Shown: positions 1-8,657, counted from the stretch's first letter. The stretch: DNA of 64,000 nucleotides from Brucella sp. 21LCYQ03 (GCF_023554105.1 NZ_JAMJWE010000004.1:1-64000), one strand, 5' to 3'. Program-made: numbers and translations. The notes: generated by a model from the letters alone, not told the origin.

Positions 1-19
1 TGTAAGCAATCCGATTGAA

Positions 20-565
20 TCATAACCTACTGAAATCGCTCAATCCTTTTTGGAACAGGCTCTGAGACCTCAAACATAAAACTGCTAAATCATCTGGTTT
101 GTTTTCGGTGTATATTTGCGGGAACACAGAGAGACATGCTCTGACTAGGTGTTCATTAAGGGTTATTTTTCCCGTATTCCATATATGAACTGCAGTGACT
201 TGGTCAGCATCAAAGATGCTAAAATTCGGCTTGAAGGTTACTTTAAAATATTTCTTGGGGCTTTCAAACGTAACATTTGCTGCGGTCCCGTAATCAAGTA
301 TTTTCTCTTTATTCCACTTGATAAAATTGTTGAGCCCAGAAAGTGCAGACTGTCTTTCCGGCGCTTTCTTAATATCTTTGATTTGTGCAATTAAAGTAGA
401 TGGCTCTCTACCATGGAGAACCATGTCAGTGCACAACTTTCTTACACTTCCATGAAAATCATACCCGCCTGTTGAAGGTCTAAACCGTCCGCGAACCTCG
501 GTTTTCTGCGGTTTTTCGTTCATGTGAATAATTTTCAGGAATGATGAAATTCCAAAATTCGGCAT
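20..565 (-). CDS. hypothetical protein (181 aa)
   Basis: I do not recognise this protein. It is a 181-residue soluble-looking polypeptide with no signal peptide, no membrane segment and no familiar catalytic motif. The middle part is rich in Lys and aromatic residues. The first ATG has a GGAG five bases upstream, which supports this start; an internal Met at residue 15 is a possible alternative. The gene is AT-rich compared with the conserved genes further along, which suggests accessory or recently acquired DNA although it lies outside the tRNA-Arg element. It stands alone on the minus strand. Confidence that it is coding is moderate. Confidence 0.55.
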   Translation of the reverse strand: MPNFGISSFLKIIHMNEKPQKTEVRGRFRPSTGGYDFHGSVRKLCTDMVLHGREPSTLIAQIKDIKKAPERQSALSGLNNFIKWNKEKILDYGTAANVTFESPKKYFKVTFKPNFSIFDADQVTAVHIWNTGKITLNEHLVRACLSVFPQIYTENKPDDLAVLCLRSQSLFQKGLSDFSRL

Positions 566-1018
566 GAGAACTCCATGATTTGTATAGGCGCAATATATAA
601 ATAATAATGATCCTTATTTTTTAAAAGGTATGTAAGTAAAATTTAATCGGCACATTATTATTTTCTAATATAACCATGAGGGAATTCTAGTGTTGATAGA
701 CGGTTTTGGATCTCAAGTGTAGGTCGATTTACAGCAAAATAACGTTTTGGGGCGATATCTGTGCGATTTTATTTGTCCTGACCGTAATCTTTGTAATTCA
801 GATAGAATTCCGAAATCCCAATAATACGAAGCTTGTCATCATGTAGGCTCTGTATTCCTACAATATGGCCTCAGGCGCTCAGGGCGCGCCGTGGAGCGCT
901 TACTTACCGAAAGTATCGCTGAGACAATTGCATCCATTTTTCACGCGCTGGAACCTAATAAATTGCTCATGATGATCGTTCTTCTTGTCAAATGTCGTGT
1001 GAACGTCTATCTCCCCAT
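566..1018. other. intergenic region without a convincing gene
   Basis: This is AT-rich DNA between the leftmost hypothetical gene and the zinT promoter. A short open frame at roughly 710-850 could encode about 46 residues with one hydrophobic stretch, starting at a TTG, but it has no good ribosome binding site and I do not call it. I see no tRNA, IS end or strong terminator. Confidence 0.4.
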
Positions 1019-1035
1019 ATGTAACGATATTACAT
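1019..1035. promoter_or_regulatory. candidate Zur operator upstream of zinT
   Basis: The sequence ATGTAACGATATTACAT is a perfect inverted repeat with 6-bp arms and a 5-bp centre, ending 26 bases before the zinT start codon. Zur sites are AT-rich palindromes with GTAA/TTAC half-sites, and zinT is a typical Zur-repressed gene. The palindrome is seen directly; assignment to Zur is inference. Confidence 0.6.
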
Positions 1036-1061
1036 AACTTAAATATCAGGAGATAACAGAT

Positions 1062-1730
1062 ATGGTAAAATTGCTGGCTTCGGTTAGTCTGTGTGCGGCT
1101 CTGGCTTTCGCAGGGCAGGCTCTGGCGGAGACAAAGGAAAAATCTGTGTCCAGTCACACTCATTCGCATTCGCATGACCACGCGCACAAAGACGAAAAGA
1201 ACGCTGCAAACGGTTATTTTGAGGACAATCAGGTCAAGGACCGTCAGCTTTCCGATTGGGCCGGTGATTGGCAGTCCGTTTATCCCTATTTGAAAGACGG
1301 AACGCTTGATGCTGTTTTCGCGCACAAGGCGGAGCATGGCGATAAGAGTGCCAAGGAATATGCCGACTATTATGAGATCGGTTATCGCACGGATGTTGAC
1401 CGTATCGTCATTAAGGGTGATGAAGTGTCATTTTATAAAGGCGACAAAGCGTCTACCGGCAAATACGCCAGCGATGGCCATGAAATTCTGACCTATGCCA
1501 AGGGAAATCGCGGCGTTCGTTTCATCTTTAAGAAGGTTGAGGGCGATAGTTCTGCGCCCGAATATATGCAGTTCAGCGATCACCGCATAGCGCCGGAAAA
1601 GGCCGATCACTACCATCTCTATTGGGGTAATGATCGTGCGGCTCTGCTCAAAGAAGTTACAAACTGGCCGACTTATTATCCGTCGTCATCAAGCGGCAAA
1701 GATATCGCGCACGACATGATGCATCATTGA
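1062..1730 (+). CDS. zinT: periplasmic metal-binding protein ZinT
   Basis: This is a ZinT/YodA-family periplasmic zinc-binding protein that helps deliver zinc to the ZnuABC importer during zinc limitation. The 222-residue product begins with a signal peptide (residues 1-22, ending AQALAE-like) and continues with a His-rich linker with alternating His residues (about 30-42), as in other ZinT proteins. The conserved lipocalin-like domain follows, with WAGDWQSVYPY, EIGYRTDVD and a C-terminal HYHLYWG motif. The protein ends in a further His-containing tail. AGGAGAT lies eight bases before the ATG, and a Zur-like palindrome lies upstream. No znuABC gene is in the window. A terminator follows. Confidence 0.9.
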   Translation: MVKLLASVSLCAALAFAGQALAETKEKSVSSHTHSHSHDHAHKDEKNAANGYFEDNQVKDRQLSDWAGDWQSVYPYLKDGTLDAVFAHKAEHGDKSAKEYADYYEIGYRTDVDRIVIKGDEVSFYKGDKASTGKYASDGHEILTYAKGNRGVRFIFKKVEGDSSAPEYMQFSDHRIAPEKADHYHLYWGNDRAALLKEVTNWPTYYPSSSSGKDIAHDMMHH

Positions 1731-1765
1731 TTATCTGATCTGCGAAAGCGGAATCAGTTTGAGAG

Positions 1766-1796
1766 GCCGGAGTGTGAAAAGCACTCTGGCTTTTTG
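1766..1796 (+). terminator. rho-independent terminator after zinT
   Basis: A GC-rich stem (GCCGGAGTGT / GCACTCTGGC, with two non-Watson-Crick positions) closes a GAAAA loop and is followed by TTTTTG. It lies 36 bases after the zinT stop and suits that transcript. Confidence 0.75.
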
Positions 1797-1944
1797 ATTT
1801 TTGTAATCGCGCAGGCTTCAACCACGAAAAAGCGTATGGTTCATTTGTTCGGTGTGGATTGTGATTTTAAACAATAAGCCGAGCGAATAGTAACCGACGG
1901 CCTCTGGAACGGCGTCTATCGTTTATCTGCTTAACCTATTGAAA

Positions 1945-1962
1945 AGAATGGCGCACCCGAAA
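1945..1962. repeat. attL: displaced tRNA-Arg 3'-end fragment
   Basis: AGAATGGCGCACCCGAAA is identical to 16411-16428. It reads as the complement of the tRNA acceptor end with its encoded CCA, yet no tRNA body follows: homology stops at 1963. This is what integration into a tRNA 3' end leaves at the distal junction. Confidence 0.87.
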
Positions 1963-2026
1963 TCATCCAATCATAACATACTAAGCAATAAAAACAATAG
2001 CTTAGGTGTAAGTTTACATCGATTTG

Positions 2027-2046
2027 TGTGGCATATTTTGTGGCAT
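2027..2046. repeat. left-end tandem heptamers, candidate integrase arm sites
   Basis: TGTGGCAT occurs at 2027-2034 and again at 2039-2046, a 12-bp period. The right end of the element has TGTAGCA at 16342 and 16354 with the same period and orientation. Shared heptamers just inside both ends are characteristic of tyrosine-integrase arm-type or accessory sites. The function is inferred. Confidence 0.55.
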
Positions 2047-2187
2047 TTCTATCGAGAATTGCAAGAAGTCGTTAGTTCTCTGAGCGGGATTAATACTTTG
2101 TCCAGCCCAAATACAGCGCAACAAAACCAGACAGACATCACAACGAAAATGCCATCGAGATAATTTCTTGGGCGACATGGGGTAAAA

Positions 2188-2637
2188 ATGAAAAAATATG
2201 CTTTTGGGTTAACAGTGATTACGTCTTTAATTTTTGCAGCTCCGACATTGGCCGAAAATGCACTTGAAGAGCTGGTTTTGCCGGGTGGTTTCACTGTTGA
2301 AAAATGGAATGACTTTGCCGACAACGGTGGACTGAACAATCGAAGCTCGAGCAGTATTTATGGTCTTGATGTCTTAAGCATGAGGCCTGCCCTTGATGGG
2401 GATAAGCTTGATTACCTAGACTTCAATGTGAGTCGTGCAACCGCTCCAAATACCATCAAAGAAGCTGCTCAAAAAGTCTGTGCTGGTGACGGGGCGGATT
2501 GGGAGATTACCCGAGATAATGGTCGTCAGTTTGGGGAGCTGAAAGCTGATAAATGTTCAGCAAGATATATAATCTATGAAGGGCAAGACTTCAGCGTATT
2601 GATTGATTATACTGGAGCTATTCTAAATAGAGACTAA
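2188..2637 (+). CDS. secreted hypothetical protein (149 aa)
   Basis: The function is not recognised. Residues 1-22 form a clear Sec signal peptide (KK, then a hydrophobic core, ending TLAEN). The mature part of about 127 residues has two Cys residues (in KVCAGDG and DKCSAR) that could form a disulfide, consistent with a periplasmic protein. It is the first gene of the element on the left side, separate from the restriction genes. A GGGG motif precedes the ATG and a strong terminator follows directly. The AT-rich codon use matches the rest of the island. Confidence 0.7.
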   Translation: MKKYAFGLTVITSLIFAAPTLAENALEELVLPGGFTVEKWNDFADNGGLNNRSSSSIYGLDVLSMRPALDGDKLDYLDFNVSRATAPNTIKEAAQKVCAGDGADWEITRDNGRQFGELKADKCSARYIIYEGQDFSVLIDYTGAILNRD

Positions 2638-2644
2638 TAAAATT

Positions 2645-2680
2645 AATCTCCTTGGATATTTTTAAGTCAAGGAGATTTTT
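2645..2680 (+). terminator. rho-independent terminator
   Basis: A perfect 10-bp stem (AATCTCCTTG / CAAGGAGATT) is followed by a T-run. It lies directly downstream of the secreted protein gene that stops at 2637. Confidence 0.75.
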
Positions 2681-2737
2681 CAAATAAAGCAACTATCAAA
2701 AAAGAAATTAATACTCCAAAAAATATGGGTGAAATAA

Positions 2738-3043
2738 ATATCTACATGGACGCCTCATGCAGTCATTTTAACAGCATATTCGGTTCCACGACCGATATTT
2801 GCGGCTGCGCTTATTAAGGCCGATAGTTTTAAGCGTATTGTTTTTATACCCAACAGTAATCCAGTATCTTACGTCAGTCAGGTGCTTGACCGATTGCCTG
2901 AGGGCATTGCGTGTTTTGGTAAGACAACGGGCTTCGTGATTAATTATGCGGCGGATAAAGCAGTGAGATTTGACACGGCTGGACGGCCAATTGCGATTAT
3001 CAGTGAAGCAAAAGGAAACGGTGAATTGAGTTTCCGTCTATAA
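2738..3043 (+). pseudogene. remnant of unknown gene, copy A
   Basis: A 101-codon open frame has no ATG and no good alternative start, but it is clearly related to a second frame at 4281-4574. Shared blocks include PHA(V/A)IL, RPIF.A.LIK.D..KRI and TTGF(V/I)INY...KAV.FD. An ATG at 2725 opens another frame (MGEINIYMD...) with a plausible N-terminus, which suggests a frameshift or small deletion near 2745-2760 in a once longer gene. The family is unknown to me. Preservation of the homologous blocks shows that it was protein-coding. It could still be expressed from a non-standard start. Confidence 0.55.
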
Positions 3044-3237
3044 ATTAGACTTGCAAGGGGCATTTCTATAAATACAACAAATAAATTCGCCCGTGCGCAA
3101 TGTGTTTTATAAAATAATATTTTAAGTGTTATTGTTTTCCACTGAACGGTTTAAAACCTTCGTCTTCAAACGAAAACTGTTTCAGTATGTAATACGATAC
3201 CAGCAGTCACACAATTTTCTACTATCTTTATTACATA

Positions 3238-3519
3238 GTTTGGATCACCAAATATCGCTATAAGTTGCTTAAGGGCGAGTTTGGGGTACGACTACGAAAT
3301 ATCCCACCGCAGCTTTCAGTCATTGATGTGTTCCGATGCATGAAGGACCGTTCTTCTTACGAAGTTCAACAGGAATATCCAGAACTCAAGAAACGCTATT
3401 GGGGCTGACACTTCTGGGGATGGGGTCACTTTTGCACTGCAAGTGGCGATGTCACCGACGTCATCATACTTCAGTATATTCAGAACCTACCAGCATCAGC
3501 TGGTATTTCTTTAGATTAA
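3238..3519 (+). pseudogene. decayed IS200-family transposase (tnpA) fragment
   Basis: The frame reads VWITKYRYKLLKGE near its start and later SSYEVQQEYPELKKRYWG, a TGA stop (3406-3408), then HFWGWGHFCTASGDVT and IILQYIQN. These blocks match the order of IS200/IS605 Y1 transposases. The central section that would carry the HUH motif is missing, and the TGA interrupts the YWGQHLW-type motif. No IS ends were recognised. It is therefore a dead fragment from an earlier insertion in the island. Confidence 0.8.
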
Positions 3520-3528
3520 AAATAATTA

Positions 3529-4143
3529 TTATTTATCATTTAAATATTTTTCAATAAATGTTAGTTCATCTGATTCGTCATACTCAAGATATGATCTCAC
3601 ATCTTCGACAAAGCTTATCTGAAGTGTTAATAATGCATTTGCTATAGCTCTAGGATTTACTCTTGTACCGCCATCAATTGGAGTGATGGATTTACGGAGT
3701 ACTAATTCAAATTCATCAAATGCGTTCATTTGCTTGCCGTTTCCGAACATCAAAATAAGTGATTTACATGATTGGCTCCAATCATTACAGCTATCCAAAA
3801 CTTCTGCTATGCCAACTCCGCTTTGGACTGATAAAAATATGTCTCTAATCTTTTCATTGCATTCGGAGACAATTTTAACAATTCCATCTAATCTTAATTT
3901 GTCTATGTTTGATTTCTTTAACACCTCAGTTTGGTTTTTAATATGATCTCTACTTTCTTTGGCAGCCCTGAGTTCATATTCTTTTCTTTCTGCTTCTATT
4001 TTCTCGTTCTCTTTATTTCTTTGTTCCTCGGCATCTTTATTAAACCGTATCAGTCTCCATGTGATACCGACAGCACTTACAATCAAAGCAATTGATGTGC
4101 CTAGATCCAAACCGATTTGAATTCTTTGTAAATAATCTAGCAT
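3529..4143 (-). CDS. membrane-anchored coiled-coil hypothetical protein (204 aa)
   Basis: The function is unknown. One hydrophobic segment (about residues 9-28, LDLGTSIALIVSAVGITW) is followed by a strongly charged helical region rich in Glu, Lys and Arg (about 34-85), likely a coiled coil. A mixed C-terminal domain with two Cys residues (in DSCNDW and QSCKSL) completes the protein. This is the architecture of an N-terminally anchored cytoplasmic protein. It sits alone between two decayed genes in the island and is the only intact gene there, so it may be cargo under selection. Similar architectures occur among phage-defence and toxin-immunity accessory proteins, but nothing here proves such a role. 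Confidence 0.65.
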   Translation of the reverse strand: MLDYLQRIQIGLDLGTSIALIVSAVGITWRLIRFNKDAEEQRNKENEKIEAERKEYELRAAKESRDHIKNQTEVLKKSNIDKLRLDGIVKIVSECNEKIRDIFLSVQSGVGIAEVLDSCNDWSQSCKSLILMFGNGKQMNAFDEFELVLRKSITPIDGGTRVNPRAIANALLTLQISFVEDVRSYLEYDESDELTFIEKYLNDK

Positions 4144-4280
4144 GATGCCCTCTCTATTATGCTAAATATTGCTATCGATTTATATTAAATTGCTCAATAA
4201 TAATTATAATAATTATTATTAACAAAATATTTATTGAAATTATAATATGTGTTGATTTATGTAGAGCAATTAATATTTTA

Positions 4281-4574
4281 CCGCATGCGGCAATTTTGCA
4301 TGAATTTAGAGTGTATCGGCCGATATTTAATGCGACATTAATAAAAGAAGATAATCTTAAACGAATTGAATACAAGGCTAATACAAATCAAGTTTCATTT
4401 GTGCGGCGGGTCTTGACTTAGTTACAAGCTGATATTCAATGGTTTGGTTTTACAACTGGGTTTATCATAAACTATATGGGGAACAAAGCCGTCCAGTTTG
4501 ATAAATCTCGCAATCCGATTACGGTATTGAACGAGGATCACATTATTGGGCGAGCAAAAATTCATATATCGTGA
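4281..4574 (+). pseudogene. remnant of unknown gene, copy B (in-frame stop)
   Basis: The frame aligns with copy A at 2738-3043: PHAAIL, RPIFNATLIKEDNLKRI, WFGFTTGFIINY and NKAVQFD. A TAG at 4419-4421 interrupts the homologous stretch, so it cannot make the full protein without suppression. The open frame extends upstream to about 4200 without a recognisable start. Copies A and B lie in the same orientation on either side of the IS200 remnant and the coiled-coil gene. Confidence 0.65.
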
Positions 4575-4711
4575 GCTTTATTGGACTGTGTATCCATTTT
4601 TATTTAAATTCATGATTAACGATATTAAATCAGATATTTAAGTTTGAGGGTGAATATACAGAATCTATAATAATATTACCACTAGAGCTGGCCCTATTGG
4701 GAAATGGATCT

Positions 4712-4788
4712 CCATATGATATGCTTCCCATATGAGTTACTTTTCATTTATGAGAATTCATTCTTATAGGGTCTAAGAATTATATGGG
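4712..4788. promoter_or_regulatory. repeated CCATATG motifs upstream of the serine recombinase (possible res site)
   Basis: CCATATG occurs at 4712-4718 and 4728-4734, and an inverted CCCATAT (read as ATATGGG) lies at 4782-4788, all just upstream of the serine recombinase start. Resolvases commonly bind repeated subsites next to their own gene and repress themselves. That role is inference; only the repeats are seen. Confidence 0.3.
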
Positions 4789-4796
4789 AGATATAT

Positions 4797-5375
4797 TTGA
4801 AGATAGGCTACGCAAGAACATCGACTGTAGAGCAGCAAGCTGGCTTTGATGCTCAAATTCGTGATCTAAACAAAAATGACTGCGAAAAAATATTCTCCGA
4901 GAAAGTCAGCTCGATAAACGCCAACAGGCCAGAATTAGCACATGCCATTGAGTTTGTGCGTGAAGGCGATGTGTTGGTCGTTACCCGCCTTGACCGTTTA
5001 GCCAGATCAATTGCCGATCTCACCAAAATAGTTGGTGATCTTGAAGCTAAAAAAGTCGGCTTGCGTATTCTTGATATGAATATCGATACGTCAACTCCAA
5101 CGGGTCGGCTTCTATTGAATCTGGTTGGATCAATCGCCCAATTTGAACGAGAAATAATGCTAGCTCGACAGCTTGAAGGTATTGCTAAGGCAAAAGAGAA
5201 AGGCCTTTTTAAAGGCCGTGCTCCTACTGCACGACGAAGGACATCCAACATCCTCGATATGGCTTCCACTGGCGTTACTGTGGCAAATATTTCAGCAGAA
5301 CTCGGCATTGGGAAATCATCCGTATACCGAATTCTTGCCGACAGTCGAAAAGCGCAATCGGTGACGACCGGTTAG
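4797..5375 (+). CDS. serine recombinase, resolvase/invertase family
   Basis: This is a small serine recombinase of the Tn3 resolvase/DNA invertase type, 192 residues, close to the usual 180-200. The N-terminal catalytic domain has the nucleophile Ser9 in YARTST, the RLDRLARS motif with active-site Arg residues (about 66-73), and GRLLLNLVGSIAQFERE leading into the long dimer helix. A C-terminal helix-turn-helix domain (about 145-185, ANISAELGIGKSSVYRIL) binds DNA. The start is TTG with GGGAG seven bases upstream; no better ATG exists. It converges on hsdR with three bases between the stop codons. It could resolve element dimers or invert DNA. No invertible segment with paired hsdS genes is visible. 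Confidence 0.88.
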   Translation: MKIGYARTSTVEQQAGFDAQIRDLNKNDCEKIFSEKVSSINANRPELAHAIEFVREGDVLVVTRLDRLARSIADLTKIVGDLEAKKVGLRILDMNIDTSTPTGRLLLNLVGSIAQFEREIMLARQLEGIAKAKEKGLFKGRAPTARRRTSNILDMASTGVTVANISAELGIGKSSVYRILADSRKAQSVTTG

Positions 5376-5378
5376 AGC

Positions 5379-8300
5379 TTAGTCAAGGCCAATATCGAGG
5401 CGTTCACCGCTCTGTAAAAGCTTGTACATGATGTAATAATGCATTTGCAGAGCTTGGTTATCCCGCAATAGGTGTCCTGATATGTCACTTTCAGACTTCA
5501 GATTTCCTATGATGGCTTGCTTTGCGGCGCTCTCAAGCTTCCCTTTAAGCGCAACTTCCATCGGATTGTTTTTGATTTGCGCCATGACGGTTGCATCTTT
5601 GCTCAGAATGTTCGCTTGGTCATTGGCATATTTTGCCTGACGCTCCGCATCTTCCACATTCCCATATGTCTGAGATAGAAGCAGAATGATCTCCTGAAGG
5701 AATGATAGCTTTGTCGGAGCAATGTCGCCATTTGGCTTTCCTGCGATTGGCATGAGAGCCAACGCTTCATCTGCCCCATCTTCATCTGCTTCATCGCCTT
5801 CGTTTGGCATCTCTTTCTTGACTATACCGTAACCGGTCAAAACCAGTCCGGAAATGTCCACGTCTTTCGCAGGAACACCATTCAAACGTTTCGCTACAAG
5901 CTTACTGAAGGCTGCAAAGTTCTCCAGCTCTGGATCACCAAATTCGATGAGCTGGGCAACATAGGAATAGACAGTGCCAAATTTTGCAAGGTTGGTTTTG
6001 AAGCGCATCAACCCCTGAAGCTCTGCGTCTAGCTGCTTGCGCTCGAACTCGGCTTTCTGCATACCCAGTTCGTTACCATCTTTTGAAGCGGCATTGAAAA
6101 AAGCTTCTTGCTTTTCAATTCCTGCTTTTAATTTCTTAAGTCGGTCATTGAATTCACGTGCAACTGCGTCTGTAGCCTTAAAAAGTTCAGGGTGCTTTGT
6201 TTCCGTGAACGAATTGTTCGTGATGTCGCTTATGGTTTTAAAGCGAGCTGCCTTGAAATTTTCCAGATCTTCATGGGTATAAAGATTGAGCTCATCAAGA
6301 TTATCTTTGATCGTGTAAACCACGTTTGGATCTTGGACGGTAAAGATTTCCGCTCCGCTATCGTATTTACGGAAGCACTCCAATATCCATTCAGGATCAT
6401 TGACGAAATCAATAATGAACGGTGAGAAGGTGCTGTCTTTGCCTGTTGTCGTTCTGTTCAGGCGGGATAATGTCTGAACGACCTCAACTTCATTGGCAAT
6501 TTTCTTATCGAGATACATTGCGCATAGCTTTGGCTGATCAAAACCAGTCTGAAACTTGTTCGCAACGACCATCAGACGATATTCTGGACGGTCAAAAGCA
6601 ATACGTAAATCTGGATTTGGAAGCCCTTCGTTCATATTGGCTTCTGTAAATTCGGCATTTGGCTCAACAGCAAAAGTATCGCCTTCGTCGGCCTCATGCA
6701 TAACCTGATCAGCGGTTAGTTTTCCAGAAAATGCGACCATTACCCTATACGCTTGGTACTCGGGATTTTGGTCGATGTATTTATCGAGTGCCTTCTTATA
6801 GCGCACTGCTGCGGGTCTGGAATTTGTTACGATCATAGCCTTGGCTTGGCCGTTAAGCAGATGCGCAACATTGTGATGAAAATGCTGAATTATGAATTGG
6901 ACTTTCTGCGTGACGTTTGTCGCATGAAGTGTCATCCACCTTGCCAGCGTTTTCTTAGCAGCTTTGGCTTCAACTCTATTCTGGTTTTTAACCGCATCGC
7001 CGCCAAGTTTGAATGCTGTCTTATAGGGTACGTATCCCTTTAAAACATCGAGAATGAAACCTTCTTCAATCGCTTGGCGCATCGTATACCGATGAAATGC
7101 ATGAGGCAGATTTTCATCTGAGGGCGGTTCGCCATTATCGGTACGTCCAAATAACATCATGGTTGAATGCTTGGGCGTTGCCGTAAATGCAAAATGGCTG
7201 ATGCTTTTTGATTGAACACGAGCCTTTTGAATCTGCTCAAGCAGGTCTTCCACCGACATGCTTGCCATATCTGCTGAGGATTCAAGCGCCAGCGTTGCCT
7301 TCAGCTTGGAAGCAGTTGAACCAGTTTGCGAGTTATGAGCCTCATCTATGACAATGCCATAGCTCCGGTCGCTGAGTGTGGTATTGGTTAGAATTGCTTC
7401 CATGACATGAGGGAAAGTCTGGATTGTTACGATAATGATCGATTTGTTAGAAAGCAGAGCTTCTTCAAGCTGTTTGCTCTTTGATTTTCCAGCATGTTCC
7501 TTGTCGTCACGATTAATTGCTGCAATCAGCCCTTTCTGGTGATCAAGCTGTTTAATCGCATCCTGCAACTGATCATCAAGGACGGTTCGGTCTGTAACAA
7601 CAATGATGGAATTATAGAACGGATCTCCATCATCGTGGCGCAAACGGATCAACGAATGGCACAGCCATGATATCGTTGCGGTTTTGCCAGATCCGGCGCT
7701 GTGCTCACACAGATAGTTCAGCCCGATCCCGTGGCTCTTAACATCGGCTACTATTTTATTGACCGCATCGAACTGGTGATAACGAGGGAAAATCAGACGC
7801 TCTTGAACAGTCCAGTTTCCGAATAGATCGACTTTGTTCTTTTTCTCAACATAAACAAAATGATGGAAAATCCGTAGCCAGTTATCTCTCTGGCAAACAT
7901 AATCCCAGAAATACGAGATTGGGTAATCTTCGCCATTTGCTGTATCGGCAGGTGGATTACCGGCATGGCCGTTATTGCCCTTATTAAATGGCAGAAAGAA
8001 TGTGTTCTCGCCATCAAGTGCGGTAGTCATGAAGATTTCTGATTCAGACAAAGCGAAATGGACGATAGCGCCACGCTTAGCCTGAAGAAGCGTCTCCTTA
8101 CGCTTCGTAACTGGATCAATGGGCTTCCTGTCGTTACGATATTGCGCAATGGCATCGTCAATTGACTGGTTGAATTCAGTTTTGATTTCTACAGTCGCCA
8201 TAGGCAAGCCATTAATGAAAAAAACGAGATCAATGGCAAATTCACGAGCAGGATTATATTTGAGCTGTGGTACGACTCGCAGAATATTGGCTTGGTATTT

Positions 8301-8657
8301 TTCGATAGTTGTCTGATTGCGTTCGTCTTCAGGCGCACTTTCAGTCAGATCAAAATTGCCAGCACCGGCAATGCTGAAACCATTACGAAATACGTGAATG
8401 TTGCCCTTTTTGCTGAGCTCTTCATCAAGCCTATCGAGCAGTTTCTTTCTGGCGTTTTCACCATTGAGGACAGTGAGCTTTTCCCATTTTTCTGGTTGGG
8501 TAGCTTGCACCCAGGAAATTAGGTCATTGGGATAGAGCGCATATTCGGTATTGTACTCACTCGAAATGCCGACAAGCCAACCATTGGCTGCAAGCTTTTC
8601 TACGATATACTTTTCCAAATGACGCTCATAATGCGCTTTATCACCTGAAATGCCCAT
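5379..8657 (-). CDS. hsdR: type I restriction enzyme, HsdR endonuclease/translocase subunit
   Basis: This is the restriction subunit of a type I system. With HsdM2S it translocates DNA using ATP and cleaves at a distance when it meets unmethylated sites. The protein is 1092 residues, normal for HsdR. The N-terminal PD-(D/E)xK nuclease is visible as D143 and E157-I-K159 (ATVEIKT). The SF2 helicase motor follows with Walker A HSAGSGKT (319-326), DEAH in IVIDEAHN (about 448), the SAT-like FAFTATP, and motif VI-like QTLSRLNRT. A helical C-terminal region that binds the methylase completes it. It is the last gene of hsdM-hsdS-hsdR, 78 bases after hsdS. The frame is intact with no internal stop, so an active system is plausible. 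Confidence 0.95.
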   Translation of the reverse strand: MGISGDKAHYERHLEKYIVEKLAANGWLVGISSEYNTEYALYPNDLISWVQATQPEKWEKLTVLNGENARKKLLDRLDEELSKKGNIHVFRNGFSIAGAGNFDLTESAPEDERNQTTIEKYQANILRVVPQLKYNPAREFAIDLVFFINGLPMATVEIKTEFNQSIDDAIAQYRNDRKPIDPVTKRKETLLQAKRGAIVHFALSESEIFMTTALDGENTFFLPFNKGNNGHAGNPPADTANGEDYPISYFWDYVCQRDNWLRIFHHFVYVEKKNKVDLFGNWTVQERLIFPRYHQFDAVNKIVADVKSHGIGLNYLCEHSAGSGKTATISWLCHSLIRLRHDDGDPFYNSIIVVTDRTVLDDQLQDAIKQLDHQKGLIAAINRDDKEHAGKSKSKQLEEALLSNKSIIIVTIQTFPHVMEAILTNTTLSDRSYGIVIDEAHNSQTGSTASKLKATLALESSADMASMSVEDLLEQIQKARVQSKSISHFAFTATPKHSTMMLFGRTDNGEPPSDENLPHAFHRYTMRQAIEEGFILDVLKGYVPYKTAFKLGGDAVKNQNRVEAKAAKKTLARWMTLHATNVTQKVQFIIQHFHHNVAHLLNGQAKAMIVTNSRPAAVRYKKALDKYIDQNPEYQAYRVMVAFSGKLTADQVMHEADEGDTFAVEPNAEFTEANMNEGLPNPDLRIAFDRPEYRLMVVANKFQTGFDQPKLCAMYLDKKIANEVEVVQTLSRLNRTTTGKDSTFSPFIIDFVNDPEWILECFRKYDSGAEIFTVQDPNVVYTIKDNLDELNLYTHEDLENFKAARFKTISDITNNSFTETKHPELFKATDAVAREFNDRLKKLKAGIEKQEAFFNAASKDGNELGMQKAEFERKQLDAELQGLMRFKTNLAKFGTVYSYVAQLIEFGDPELENFAAFSKLVAKRLNGVPAKDVDISGLVLTGYGIVKKEMPNEGDEADEDGADEALALMPIAGKPNGDIAPTKLSFLQEIILLLSQTYGNVEDAERQAKYANDQANILSKDATVMAQIKNNPMEVALKGKLESAAKQAIIGNLKSESDISGHLLRDNQALQMHYYIMYKLLQSGERLDIGLD

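Noticed and set aside
1939-2163. 74-codon ORF across the left island junction
   Set aside because: It has no ribosome binding site and starts next to the attL repeat; the frame arises by chance from tRNA remnant and AT-rich DNA.
3336-3557. 73-codon plus-strand ORF
   Set aside because: It is an out-of-frame reading of the IS200-like transposase remnant, whose real frame starts before it.
4172-4375. 67-codon minus-strand ORF rich in Ile
   Set aside because: It is the antisense of AT-rich DNA and of the decayed gene copy B, which shows homology on the plus strand.
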